This document shows positions 34,101-47,200 of a stretch of DNA of 64,000 nt, in pieces. How positions within the stretch are numbered: the stretch's first letter is position 1; every line of letters begins with the position of its first letter. Origin of the DNA: Sesamum alatum (Eukaryota; Streptophyta; Magnoliopsida; Lamiales; Pedaliaceae); contig JACGWO010000006.1 of the NCBI GenBank assembly GCA_034509735.1, positions 7,269,001-7,333,000 on the forward strand, written 5' to 3'. Under the pieces are notes generated by a model. It was not told the origin of the DNA. It saw only the letters and a program-made list of their open reading frames with translations, and did no database searches. Made by a program: the position numbers and the translations under genes.

Positions 34101-35742
34101 GGGTTCTTCAGGCACTTGGAGGATGGGAAAATGAGCTTGCTTACTGCGATGAGCTCCTCGAAGATGATATTTTCAACAATTCTGCTTGGAATCAGGTGGT
34201 GTTAAAATGTTTATCTGACCAATGCTTGCTTTGAGGTCAAACATAAACTACTTCACATGCACCGAGTAGTGAATATGTTAGTATTCTTAATGGTTTTAAC
34301 TAACTCATCTGTAGATAATTAATAGGTGACTAGAAGCAGAGCACAGTAGATGTCTGTGCAACTAATAGAATGACCAAAATATTCTTGATCTAGAAATAAA
34401 GAACTTTGAAAGGAAACTTACATTTCTTTTGCAATCCAAATCTGTAGAATTATATTTATATCCAACCGATATGAGATATCATTAAATTAACTTTGGAAAG
34501 ATACGTAGAAGAGGACCCAGGCTATGGAAGTTTTGGGTTTGTTCTCCAGTTTGGCCTCAGTTTTGCACCCATTTTCTATTGACTGGAAAGGTGGATTGAA
34601 ATTGTGGGTATGAATAAATGGTTTTAGATACAAAATTGGAAATCGGATAGAAAGTAGTCAAAAGGATGGTAAGATCAAGCAAAAGAATGATGATGGTTGC
34701 TAGAGCATGGGCTGGAAAATGTCGTAAGAAGGAAACTAATTTGTTGACACCTAAAGATCTGGATGAAGTAGAAGCAAAAGGAATTTACCAAAATGTGGGG
34801 AAACTTAAAAACTACTGACCCAAATAGTTTTTCTTTTTTTTAATCTTGAAACTGACCCAAATAGTTATAGATACCAAAATGGCCCTCTTCTCTGTTGTGG
34901 AAGAGTATAACATTTTTCATTTAAAACCTTTAGGTTCGTCATGTTAGAAAACAATTTTGGGCTTGCCACCAGAGAGTTGGATATGAGGATTCTGCAGCTG
35001 CAGGAATGTTGATACTGAGAAACGAGAGTTGATTTTTCAGCTTTAGTGAATAAAGTGAGAAGGAAATATTGAACTCAAACGAATAGCTTGGTATATGAGA
35101 TGGATTAAAGTTTAGCCCCTCAAAGAAACCCGTAAGGTGGAAAATGGAAGAGAAGAAGAAAAGAAGTGTGGTGGGTGTTTTGGTATCTATAACCAGGATG
35201 CCATGGACTTCTGGTCTTTGGCTGATAACATTCAGTTTCTTTTAAACTTGAATGATCAATATTCTCTTTTCCTTGGCTAATTTCTGATGCTTTGATTTTT
35301 TTCTCGTTTGCAGAGATATTTTGTTGTAACTAGATCTCCTCTCTTAGGGGGCTTAGAGGTCATGCGGGACTCTGAAGTTGCTTATACTATTAAGGCTATT
35401 TTAGCCAAACCTGAGAATGAAAGTCCTTGGAGATATCTGCGCGGAATTTACAAAAATGATGTAAAATCTCTAGTTAACGACCCTCGAGTTGCATCAGTTT
35501 GCTTGGACGTTTTGTTGGACAAAAGGGATTGTGTTCACGCTCTGAGCATGGTTTTGGATCTTCTCAGCCATAACTACCAACCTAGCAACGAGTTGAAAAA
35601 TGCAGTTGATGCTGTGTCTCCGGATCCAAAGCCCTCCGATTCAAACTTTGCTGAAAGGGTATGTTCCATCTTGCAATTGGTTGATCCCATAAGAGCAAGT
35701 TATTGGAGGTGGCGCAAGAGCAGTATTCGTGCTCAAGATTAA
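28126..35742 (+). CDS. FTA: Protein farnesyltransferase/geranylgeranyltransferase type I alpha subunit
   Basis: Five exons: 28126-28365, 28881-28990, 33844-33964, 34100-34195 and 35314-35742, all GT-AG with continuous phase, encode 331 residues, close to the 326 of Arabidopsis FTA. Five prenyltransferase alpha (PPTA) repeats are visible, with cores [14 protein letters not shown] (residues ~75-88), [15 protein letters not shown] (~111-125), [15 protein letters not shown] (~146-160), [11 protein letters not shown] (~182-192) and [12 protein letters not shown] (~219-230). The protein pairs with either of two beta subunits to attach farnesyl or geranylgeranyl groups to C-terminal CaaX cysteines in the cytosol; in plants this affects abscisic acid signalling and meristem size. 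The ATG at 28126 is the first in frame. Intron 2 is 4.85 kb and holds a Harbinger-type MITE. The gene runs towards REV3. Confidence 0.96.
28991..33843 (+). other. FTA intron 2
   Basis: This 4.85-kb intron contains the MITE at 30617-31068 and several unassigned repeat-like stretches, for example around 32300-32530, where ACCAAACATGTCCT suggests another decayed MITE end. A 157-codon ORF on the minus strand (33022-32549) has no recognisable domain and is not annotated as a gene. Confidence 0.7.
30617..31068. mobile_element. Tourist-like MITE (PIF/Harbinger) in FTA intron 2
   Basis: The ends are TGGGGCGTTTGGTTTT and AAAACCAAATGCCCCA, close to the known Harbinger terminus GGGCNNGTTTGGTT. They are flanked by TTA on both sides (30614-30616 and 31069-31071), the standard 3-bp target site of this superfamily. 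The element is 452 bp, with no coding capacity. Confidence 0.75.
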
Positions 35743-36025
35743 TACTGAGGTAGAGAAACAGTCTTTGTTTTAAGTCTATGAAAAATCGAATATCAATCCT
35801 GTATAATTACTCTATTCATGTGCTTAGGCTTATTTGTTGTACGCGAAATGAGTTTATTCTAGGTTAAATTTAACTCGGAACTCCCATTTGAATGGGAGCC
35901 TCTGAAAGAGAGCCCCAGAATTACAAGTCCATTGTCCCTAACTCTTGTTCTTGTTCTTGTTCTTGTTCTTGTTGTTGCCTGTTCAAGTAGTTCTTCAGTC
36001 TCTTGCTAATGTGAAAAAATGAAAG
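35743..36025 (+). other. FTA 3' untranslated region and (CTTGTT)n microsatellite
   Basis: Sequence after the FTA stop includes a CTTGTT hexamer repeat at about 35942-35975. The end of the transcript cannot be fixed from sequence alone. Confidence 0.55.
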
Positions 36026-36035
36026 AAAAAGATAT

Positions 36036-36456
36036 GGTAAATTATAGCTATCTTTCATGGGTTTGGCATAATTACAAATACTTCCTCATTGTTTGAAAAA
36101 TCAAATACCCCCTGAGGTTTGTAACCGTCTGACAAATAACTCATTTCTATACATTTTTATGGGTGAACTGATCAAAATGTTCTTATACACTGAATTATTT
36201 TTTATTTAATTCTTAAAAACTTTTAGGACTACAATGCGTAGGGAGATTTTTTAAATTTTTTACACAGAGGAGCAATAATGCAATTTGTCTCGATTGATTT
36301 TTCTACAATTTTAATAAAAAAATTCAAAAGCAAAATGATCAATTTCAGGTCTTTAATTAAAAATTAGAAACCTCACGAGGAATATTTTTAAATATTTAAA
36401 TAACAAAGGGTATTTATAATTATGTCAAACCTCAAGGGAGATGGTTATAATTTACC
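36036..36456. mobile_element. MULE-like MITE between FTA and REV3
   Basis: Inverted ends GGTAAATTATAGCTATC and GATGGTTATAATTTACC continue for about 60 bp (TTTGGCATAATTACAAATAC opposite GTATTTATAATTATGTCAAA). The flanks AAAAAGATAT (36026-36035) and AAAAAGTTAT (36457-36466) form a 10-bp target duplication with one mismatch. The same arm sequence borders the hAT insertion at about 10593. Confidence 0.75.
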
Positions 36457-36898
36457 AAAAAGTTATGCATTATGAATTTTGTTGTCATTTCCAGAAAATT
36501 GTAACGGATATTATATGAAATTCAATAGTCCAAACTTTTGCACTCATTGTTTTGAAAACTGGATCGAAGATCAAAGTGGACGAGTTATTGGGTCGTACTA
36601 GTTCGATTGGATTGAATTGAAAAATCTAGTCGATCCGGACCATACTATATTTATATGTATACACGACAATACTAATATATTAAATCTATATTTATGTGTA
36701 TATGACAATACTTATATATTAAATGATTAAACTAAAACATAAAATGTATTCAAATAAATTTCAAACATTTTCAAAGTAAATTTTATTCAATTAACATACA
36801 AAAATAAATTCAACAATTGATAAAATGAGCACAATGTATAACAAGAATTATAAAGTTAAAGCTCTTTGGTGGGTCAAAAGAAAGAAGTGGAGGGAGAA

Positions 36899-36971
36899 TG
36901 GAGGTGCGGGGAATCGAACCCCGTGCCTCTCGCATGCAAAGCGAGCGCTCTACCATATGAGCTACACCCCC
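36899..36971 (-). tRNA. tRNA-Ala (anticodon TGC)
   Basis: This is a full cloverleaf with acceptor GGGGGTG/CACCTCC (G3-U70 pair) and anticodon loop TTTGCAT, so the anticodon is TGC, reading GCA. The body is otherwise identical to the tRNA at 27821-27893, and the first ~14 bases downstream (TTCTCCCT and CCACT) are also shared, which points to duplication followed by a change at the wobble base. ORF translations over this region are spurious. Confidence 0.96.
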
Positions 36972-38226
36972 TGATGATGTTGGTTTTAACAAACACTTAT
37001 AATTTCTAGTCACATAGTAAATTAAATTACATTTCTTGACTTTTTTTCGAAAATACGACTATCACAACGTTCTGCTGTACAACAATGTTTTTGAATCCAC
37101 CAACAACAATTTCAAAACAAACAAAGTATTAAATATACACATACTACTATAAAAATACTAGTTACCTACATTCGTAAGAGTCGAATTCACTACCTCTTGA
37201 CTTGAAAAATCTAATTCCGATCCATTTTAAAAAAATTAATTCTATTAACAATATATTTCTAATAAAGTCTCAAAGGCCTACAAGTATGTTTTTCAATGTA
37301 TTGACAAATTGTCCCTATTTAAACAAATAATAACAACTTAATATATCTCTCCACTAATCTCTTATTTGTTTAATTTCGTTCTCCTCATTTGTCATCTCAT
37401 TTTCTTATTTAAGGTTTTAGCTTTTTCATCTCTTATTTATTTTTGATCAATTTATGTTATTTTATTTTGCTTATTGCTTATTTCACACAGATCAATAAAT
37501 ATTTAGATAATTAATAAAAATAATTAATTTCATAACAATGTTTACTAATTTAAATTAACACCACATCTAACATGCAGATGGTGTTGTTTCTATAATTCAT
37601 AATAACACAAAGTCTACAAGTCATAACCCTTTAGCTTCCAAATTGATAAAAGTCATAAGTTTTGGTTGTTGAATTTCATTTCCACTAAACCCACTTTTGG
37701 TATTATAAAATGAAATTAATTTGTCAGGTCGCACAATTTTATTTCCTAAAACATTTAAAATAAACAATTTTCTCTTCTCAGTGCACCGTAAAAAAAAACC
37801 AAAAAACATTTTTTTTTTTTTTTTAAAAAAAAAAAGGCCACACCAAATCTTTTAGCCCATTACACTTTCATCACTATTTATTAAAGCTCAAGAACTTTAG
37901 AGTAACCAATTTTGGTCAAGAAAAAAGAAATATGCATTAACTAAAATAACTTCAAATGTATTTATTTATTCACACAAAATAACTATTTCTTTAACTAATT
38001 AACTCTATCAATAATTTCTTATTCATGCACATTTAAAGTTAATTCATTTTTTTCCTTTTTCTTTCATCAAATTACAAATATATATATATATATAATCAAA
38101 CATACTTATATTATGCAAACGCATCGAGTATGATTGGACAGCTATTATATTATTGAGATACATTAATTTTTATAACACACTATAATGACAATTGGTCACA
38201 AGCAGAAAGGGGAACAGAGGGCAGAA
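36972..38226. other. AT-rich intergenic region 3' of REV3
   Basis: It contains poly-A/T runs (around 37800-37835) and a short TA microsatellite (about 38078-38092). No gene is seen. The REV3 3' untranslated region must lie in the part next to 38227. Confidence 0.6.
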
Positions 38227-41200
38227 TTAGAACCAATCTACCATACATTTTGGGTAGAAACCGGATCTGCTAGCAACTTGAGAGAGTGACTGCAATTCTT
38301 TCTGAACTTTCATCCTCTCGTAGAAAACTGAACATGCCAGTGAAATGCATTTCACTCCACTTTCAATAACCCAATCTCCACCCCCACAATGACGACATAT
38401 CTGCATATAACAACACAAAACCATGGTAATAAACAAGAATTTGAACACACGTGCCGTTGTCTATAACATAGATCGGTCACCCTCTCACATGTAAAAATCC
38501 ATCCATTGATAAAAAGTTGTCGAAAAATTGCAGCTTAGCATGTTGTAAAGCAAAGAGCAGGAAAAGCATGTGTAGAAGATGAAACGGAAATAATTAACTA
38601 TTTTGATATAATGAGAGAGAACGTCGTAGCAAGAGCATCGACTGTCCATAATAGTTTACTAAATGTGGAGGTAGCAAAAGTTTCTGAGTTTGATGGAGGA
38701 TAGCTTTGGAGGCTCTGTGCATTTAAAAGAAGAAGAAAAGATGAAATAAAGATCACTTAACTTACACAAATTGAAAATACAAAGTGTGTGCAAATAGCTT
38801 ATTGCATAATGTAAGCACCAATCAACTTTTTGTGGAAAATAAATTGAAATGAGAGTTATGATTTACAGCCTATGCTTTTGAACCACTTAAAAACTGATTT
38901 AAACCAAAAGCTATAAGTTCATCCTCACCAACTTCCGGTGCTTCTTGGTAAAATTTGAAGTATTATAAAGTTTGTCCCGACCATTCCATACCTAAACACT
39001 CCAAATTCAGTTTTTCTTCAAAAACACTCTAACTTCAGTTTTTTTCCACTTTTTGCTTTTCTTTTCAAGCACTGCCAACTTTTACTACAACTAAAACTTT
39101 TTCCCACAACAATAGCAGACGTTTTTGCAAACATCCCCTAAGCAAACGATTATGACATTAGAAAATCTACAGATAAGAAATATTTTGAATATGCAGAGGT
39201 ATACTTACAGCAGCAACGTGTTGAATATCCTTTTCCAGTTTTGAAGTTCTTCCTGTCAAGGCGGCAGCAACAGTCGTTTCATCCTTAGAACAGTTGGGAC
39301 AAAGATGGGCTGATCCCTGAACTAAGTCGCCACAGAGGATACAATGTCTTGATGCATAATAGTAATCAATTCTCGTCCGCTGTGGATTTGGTGCAAGAGA
39401 GTGGCGTTTTCCAATAGCTTCACGTGCTGGGCGAGGCATGTCTAGAAACCACTGGTTCAGATCAGCCCCAACAAGCCCAAATACTCGCTGCAAAGCTGGG
39501 ATTATCTGTTTCCTAATGTAATAAATATCATTTAACCGGAAAGGGGAATTGATGGCCAGAAGTTCATAGGGATCTATCACCATATCAACCAAACGAGCCC
39601 CAGGTTCACCATGGACCACCACATAAGGTATTCGCTCAGCATACCGAGGTTCTGCCCGCGGGTCGGCTCTCATTGATTTAGTGGCCACAATTGCAGCTGG
39701 AGGAAGTGAAGAGGCACGCGCACTATAAGTGCCCAAGCGAACCTCCTTTGCGAAAACAAAATCCTGAAGAGAGACCCTGCCAGATAATATCCTTGTCCAC
39801 TGACGCAGCATACATGCCTTGACCTGATCAAAGGAAAATTAGAAGAGACTGTAAAAATCACTGAAATTATCAACATCTACATTTTTGAGTATTTTATCAG
39901 GAATATGTTCATCAAATCAACACCATTATACACTTGAGCAGTTGAGCTTTGTCCTATAATTGTAAAAGAAGTCGGTTGACCTGGCAGTGAGTTTCACAGA
40001 GCAGGTCATAAAAATAATGAATATCTCTGAATGTCTTCGACCAATGGAGAGAAGAAAATCCTGGTAGATATAGTATAACAATTACAGATGATCAGCATTA
40101 TCTACTCAGCGAGAACTGCTTCATCACCCTAAAAAATGACATCATCTTATCCTAAAATCATAAAAATTGAAAACAGAATCAATGTGTACCAGATAAGAAT
40201 GTCGAGGCCTCTATTTCAACTTCAAAGATAAATGTATAGAACAAATTTTAGATACCTTGAGCAGAATTTTTTTTTCAATAACCTAACTAGGCACAAGTTT
40301 GTCCAACTTCAGTCATCTTTTCTTCTTTCTATGTTTTGGTGTGCACATCTGTCTGTTTAAATATGTATTTGTCTCAGTAAGTTCACATTTCTCCCATCTG
40401 TAACTATTCCTTTTCCTTTTCCTGAGGCCACAATAGTGTAAAGTGGAAATATTTTCGAGGGATTATTATGTTTGTGATGGTACCGTCATCATATAGTATG
40501 GTCAATTTTTACCATTAGACATGTAACAGGATAACCACTTATGAGTCCCACTGGTGGTGCGGATTAAATAAACGGATACTTTCTTTAAAGAAGACTTCTA
40601 CATCATAGAGAAGGTAAATAATGGTGTCACACTTTCACTCGAAAGCTAAAATTGAAGTTGCTGCTATCCTGCTATGTCAAGCAAATAGCTGGCGTGAAAC
40701 AACATGCTTGCATGCCGCCTATCTGGTAAGAAAGCTCATAAGAGCTGTCTTGATCAAATGACGTTCCCATATGAAGCAAACTAATCCAGACAAGATCATG
40801 GAGGAGAAGAGAGCTCCTTACCTTATCGATATCATGGCTTTCAAAATAGATCCTTAATGATTGCTCCAAAGTCTTAGATACAGCCCCACATGTATCCCTT
40901 CGCACTGTCTCTATACCCTTAGCATCAAAGATTGGCTTGCTCTGATGTGGACTCTCATAACTATAACCAACATATCGTTTCTTTGTAAGGAGGAAACATG
41001 GGTAGTAAACTTTTTCCATTTTTAACATGACAGGAGTTGGATTCATTTCGGTTATCGCTGATGCAATTTCTTGTCCAATTGTGAAAGCTTCTTTAAGTGA
41101 ACGCCCTTTAAGGAGTACAAACATGCTGCACCGAATAAGAGAGATGAATTTCTTAGTCCCAGAAAACATAGATATAAATGTCTAACACATATGAACAGAT

Positions 41201-44200
41201 TTTTCATTCAATCATGCATGAGTATCCTATGCAGCCCCAGCAAAAATGATTTATGATAAGTATTTCTTCTATTTCTAATGGACTAGTTAGAAATTAAAGA
41301 TCACATCTTTTCGAAAAACTGATGAATAGAATTACACACCTATCCGTATCACCATAAATAACTCTGGCATTCCACTTATCATTTGAGTTTACAAATGAAA
41401 TTGCAGTTTCCAGCGTTCTACGGCCACACTGCACAATACTGTCTGCAAGCTCAGCACAAGGCATGCGTCCGCTAAATCCAGCAGCTGTATAGCCATAAGT
41501 AACATTTGCTATAAGCTTTAAAGCAAGTTGCCGGGCATTTAATATCCTGTGAAGAACTAGCTGAGATGGAGACAATTTTTTCATTGCTTGTTTCACCATG
41601 ATTCTGGTCGATAATATCTCTTCTAACAGTCTAGGTAGTATCCCTTTCCGAACTTTTGAAGGAACATAGGTAACACCATTAGGAGTGACCAGTAATTCAC
41701 GTTTCAAATTGTGTAAAGTATTTATATCTGGTAAATATGAACTGACACCAAGGATATTTGGCTCTGGAGGTGTAATCTTTCCTAGGCATGTACAAAAGCA
41801 AAGGTTATACGCAATAACCATTGATGGATAAAGAGATTGAAAATCCAAAACAATAACAGGATCTGCATAAAATCTAGACTCCGGCTCCATAACAAGAGGT
41901 AAGCACTCCATTGCTGGTTGATTGGCAACCTGATGGCTTCCAGGGGAAATGGCAAGATAGTTCTGCGTATGTGCTAATCGGAGAAACATTGATTCAACAC
42001 GATACTGTGAACCTCGAGATAGTACTGAAAAAAAGTCAATACCAAATACCCGAGCAAGTTCTGATGTTCGGTTTATCATATCAAGCTGATTCATGATCTG
42101 CAAATTCAACTTTGCTCTCTCTAATGTATAACCAATTGATCTATATCTAGCTCGTCCAGGGCCACTTGAAAACCATTTTGTGAGTACCTTTGAAGGGATA
42201 TATGGAATTTTTCGCCTAAGAACTGTTTCAGCTACGGCTTCAACTGTGTACATATTAAGTTTAACTTCATTCCGCATCAATCTCCAAATATTAAGCACAA
42301 TTCTACCACCTACATGAACACCACTAGCATGTGTTCGACCCCACTCATCCTCAATTATTGTATTCTCTAGATGGACTGCATCAGCAGTTACCGATTCAGA
42401 AAATATTTCTTTAACCATCTCCTTTGGGGAAGCTCTGGAATCTCCGGAAGCTACATTTATTTGAGATGGTGTTCTTGATATGTTATTTAGCAAACCAACA
42501 CCTATATGTGCAGCCCTTTCAGCCAAAAATCCAAGGGAACCACTTTGAATATCCCAGCCCATTAGAACATCTGGATCAGAAGCATGGACTACCTTCGTAA
42601 AATGGTTAAACAATAGCAGTTCTTCAGTAAAAACAAATACTTTCGCATCTGAAACTGCATCAAGATCCTTTTCAACATAAGCAGAATCACAACGCACAAG
42701 CACATGAGCTTCGAGGGTAGATTCATCATCCTCCTGAAGAACAAGAACAATTAAATTGATGGCATCAAATCGAGGGTCAGGCCGCAGATCTCCTCTAGAT
42801 TCAGCCTGGACCTCTATACTGAGCAGCGTTAGCTGCTGCCCTTGACCCACACTTGCTGGATCCCGAAAACCAATTTGACTCAAAGGAGTCAACCTCATCT
42901 TTTTATCAGGACCAGATATCTGAGAGGTATCTTGTGAGCATCCAGTTGACAGGTTTTCCATACCCTCACTAAGAGTCTTAACTTTCATGCAGCAGCTCTC
43001 TTGATTATGCTCCATTCGTTGCTTAAAATTAGTCTCTTTATTGAACAAAGAAGCAGACTCAGGCAAAGGGCAATTACTATCAGCGGACTGAGAACCTTGT
43101 GAATCCACCATATCAACTGAGAATTCCTTGGATATTGGACGAAATGCTGATTGTGCTTCTATCTTTTGCCTCCAAGTATCAGAGCAATCAAATGACAGCC
43201 ACCTATCAACAGATTCCCTTGATGGTGGTGACACTGCAGGGGTCAGCATTAATAAATATGACCCGTCATTCTGATAAATGATGGGAACACCCATTACTGG
43301 TTCATAGTTATCAATACCTTTACACTTGCTAGGGCTGACGCCCAGAAGTTCTTCTTCTTGGCAGTTCCTCATGAAAAAAGGGAGGCCATTATCTGTAGTT
43401 CTTCCCTGAAGGAATGTTCCTAAGTTATGGCCCTCATCCCCAAGAAACACTGGAGCTTCCCTCTCTGTTTCATCCACCCAATCTATAATCGGAGGTTTCT
43501 TGGAGAAGGTCATACCAACTAGTTTTACAGTTCCAGCTTCGTTGTTTACATTTTTTGATGTGTCATAAGGCTTGGATAAACTAGCATTTCTTCCATGATC
43601 TGGTGAACCATCAAACTGCACAAGAGTTGTTTCACTTTCGGTGCCCTTCAACTCCTCAGTCAGAATGCCAGGCAACTTGCACATAGAGATTGAGGTCTGA
43701 CATCCAGGTTCACTTGTCCAGTGATTTTTGGTAACAAGGTCACGTAGAGCTGAATTTGGAGTCACAGTACATGAACCCACAACACCTGTTTGCAGCTCCA
43801 TGCAACCAAAATCTTCACTTTTAATTTCTCTCTTAGAAACATGAGCATGTTCACTGTTGCTAGAACGAACTTGAAGGCTCGGATCATAATCCACAGAGCC
43901 ATGCAAATATCGACCAGAATAGCTATCTCCAGAATCAAATTGAATAACATACTCTGCATTTCCATTCTTTGGGAGATTGCCTACCTTTATGCCATCCTTG
44001 TTAGATGATAGAGGCAATTTTCCAAAAATACGAGAACAAGAAGTGGTGGGTTTAACATTAATAGCCTCATTGCATGCCTCAACAGCAGAATTAATGTTCC
44101 TTTCATGACATTTTGTCACCTCATTTTTAACAGGAGGTATATGTAGGGGTGAAAGAAAAGCCTCTTTTTCTTCAATACCACTCCGCGATTTTGTGTCAAG

Positions 44201-47200
44201 ATTTGTATTTCTTTTCTCGCACTCAGCATCAGAGCATGATTCTGCTTTCCACTCTTCCACCGGACTCATACACTCAGAGTTTTCAACTCTATGGGACCGC
44301 TTTCTCCTCATCAAATCCCGTGTAGAGCATTCAACTATTACTCTAGCTTGTTCTGTGTACCCCACATCCTTCTTCTGATCAACCTTTAGACATGGAATTT
44401 CTTCTGCGTCATTCCCACACCAAGAAGTTCCCGAACCTTCTTTCTTCTCATTGTTATATCCATTCAAGACAGAGGATGTTTCAGGATGTGAAAGATCATT
44501 CACTTTCTCACAAGAAATAGGTAAAGAACCCCATCGATGTCTTTTCCTTCTGTGCTTACAGACTACGTCGGGATCTAATTCAAGACATGATTGGACTTCC
44601 ACAGATGGCTTTGCTTCACTAGTGTCTGCATTGAGCGACTTATTGGAGCAGGGTGTTGATTGTACATCATCACAGGAGCCATCCACTTGAGGTATTTTTT
44701 CATTTGACAAAACTTTGCTAGAATGATTGTACTTGGCCAGGTTAAAGGCTCTGTCATTCAATTCTTCAAAGTTAAGCATATCAACAGAATCAAGAATGTC
44801 TTGACACTCTTTCTGAGATTCACTCTCATAGTCCACATTGGCTCTCTCTAACACCTTGTCAATGCCTTTTGAAGGTAGTAAGGGACTCAAAATGGTCACA
44901 TGAGCAAGTTCATCATCAGAATTGATATCTTCAGCAGCTTGAGAAGATGCAAGCCACTTTAAAAGCCTTAAGGCATCTTCATCTGTTGCCTAATGGACCC
45001 ATTGCAAAAAAAAAATTACATTACTATACAAAAGTATGCCAAAGAGTTAAAATAAAAACAAAATAAAGGAGACAAGAAAACCCCAAAAGCACATTGTGGC
45101 ACACGTAAATGAGACCAAACAAGAGACAATCATGAAGAGTATATACAACTGATTCTTTAACATGATATATGAAAACTGATTTTTCCAACCAGGAGATTAG
45201 CAAATATGCAGGATGGTTTTCAAGATGGAGACATCCCTTTCAGCCAGACAATTAGAAAGATAAGCCAAGAGTAGATCTTTTTATTTCAATATCCTACAAG
45301 AAATTCATGGGTATTAAGTCAACTATGTCAAACAGTTTGTAGATTCTAAAAAGCCCTAGCCAGTGGTGATTTTCCATGACTAATCTTAACTCAATATATT
45401 AAATGCAAGCATGTCAGCAGATAAACCATCCTACCTATTTAAAGTTTGAGAATAGGTCGAGAGTAATTTCCCAAAGCCTCTAATCATTGGCTTTCCCCAA
45501 TAAAACTTGCACTCAACATTGACGTAAGCCTCTAATCATTGGCTTTATTAACTCGGGTGCAGATAGTGTTCATTTGAAATCTTTAGGTAAGCCCATGGCA
45601 CGATTCAATTCTTTAATCTTCAGGGGAAAAATTTAGGTACATTAACCAAATAGCATATGGGATCGTACCTGAATCTGCAAGGACATACTATTTAGGGGAG
45701 CATTAAATGCAGGTTTCTCTATCTGTACTAAGATATCATGTCCCTAATCCATAAATAAGTACATTGACGTACAAGGATAGCATTCTGTTACGTGGCATCA
45801 CAATCAAAATAAATCAGAATTCTATGAAGGGTAACGGTATATGTTTTCTCAATTTCAACTTATGTATCGCTCTCTCATTCTCTCTACAACTCCCCCCCCC
45901 CCCCCTCCCTATTTTGAATCATGAAACCTTGAGTATTACCTTTGCACTTGATGGTTCCATGGTGAAAGATATTTGTTGTTGAGCAGCTGCGTCAATCTCA
46001 TTAATTTCTGCTGCATCAACATTTTGAGACGGTGAATCTAATGATAATAAAGATCTTCGATCACTTGCTTTCAAATATTTGCAAGGCAGATGATTGCTCT
46101 TCTCAATGTTAGCAATCCCAGAGCCAACCATATCTCCACAATCCTTTGAAGATTCAATTGGTTCTGGAGAGCTTTCTGCAACATTTCTCACTTCCATAAA
46201 TTTCTCAAAGTCAACTCCATCAGACAGAATCCTCAATACATCTTGCGGAAGTGGTTTATGAGAATCAGGAGGTATGGCCTCAGGCACTCCATTTCTCTCA
46301 TACTCTTCCTAGCATAATAAAAGCAGCTCATCATAGGTCTGAACATTCGATTAAAATATGCATCCAGAGGAGAACAAGTGAAATGAAACCAACCTCCCAA
46401 ATAGGTATTAGTGACTGAACCATTTTCACGTCAGAGTGACTCTGAGAGAGAGGTGCATATGATATAAACTGTTGATTTATGATATCTGTATATCAGTGTA
46501 TGACAAAGAAAAATTACTAAAGACAATGGAGAGGACAACAACAACTTTCAGACAACAACAAAATCTAACAAACCATGTACTACAGCATCGCCTTCCAGCT
46601 CAGACGTACTGTGACGTCTAAAGAGTGGAATATCTTCATTTGGTGAAGAATCAGTTTGCGGTGAATATTGCCAGATCCAACCATCCGGGATTGTAGAAGA
46701 TATCCATATTGGTGTATTCAAACATGAATCTCTATCTACATCTGCCTAGATACAAAATTACACAGCATAGAACATATCAAATCCTAAATTCAGAATTCAT
46801 TATAGAACTCTGCAGAAAGGACATCACCAAAACCTGAAAATCCATGCAAGTGGAGTCATTGGCCAATGGTTTCAGCATACCATTATGCTTAACTTTTCGC
46901 TCAGAGAAAACATCTGGAACAGGACAGCGAAACTTCATCTTTGAAACGTGTATATGGCCCATTCCATACAGATTGTAGTCAATCTGAAAATTACAGACAA
47001 GTGGAAATCAAGCTTTATGAGCTAGGTCCTTATACTCCTTTTAGGGAAGAGGTTATGCAACACCCAAGAGACTGTTGACATCAACAGGGAATGATCAAGT
47101 CAACATTGTTAGTAATGCAAAACCATATATCCTGTCGCAGATTGGAAGAACCAAATAAAGTTACCACAAAACCAAACAATATAATTCACTAAATAATAAT

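Noticed and set aside
36810..37013. 67-codon ORF containing GGVAHMVERSLCMREARGSI
   Set aside because: This is a translation of the tRNA-Ala gene and flanks, a common false protein in plant annotation.
42000..44757. Short plus-strand and alternative-frame ORFs
   Set aside because: Shadows of the large REV3 exon 12.
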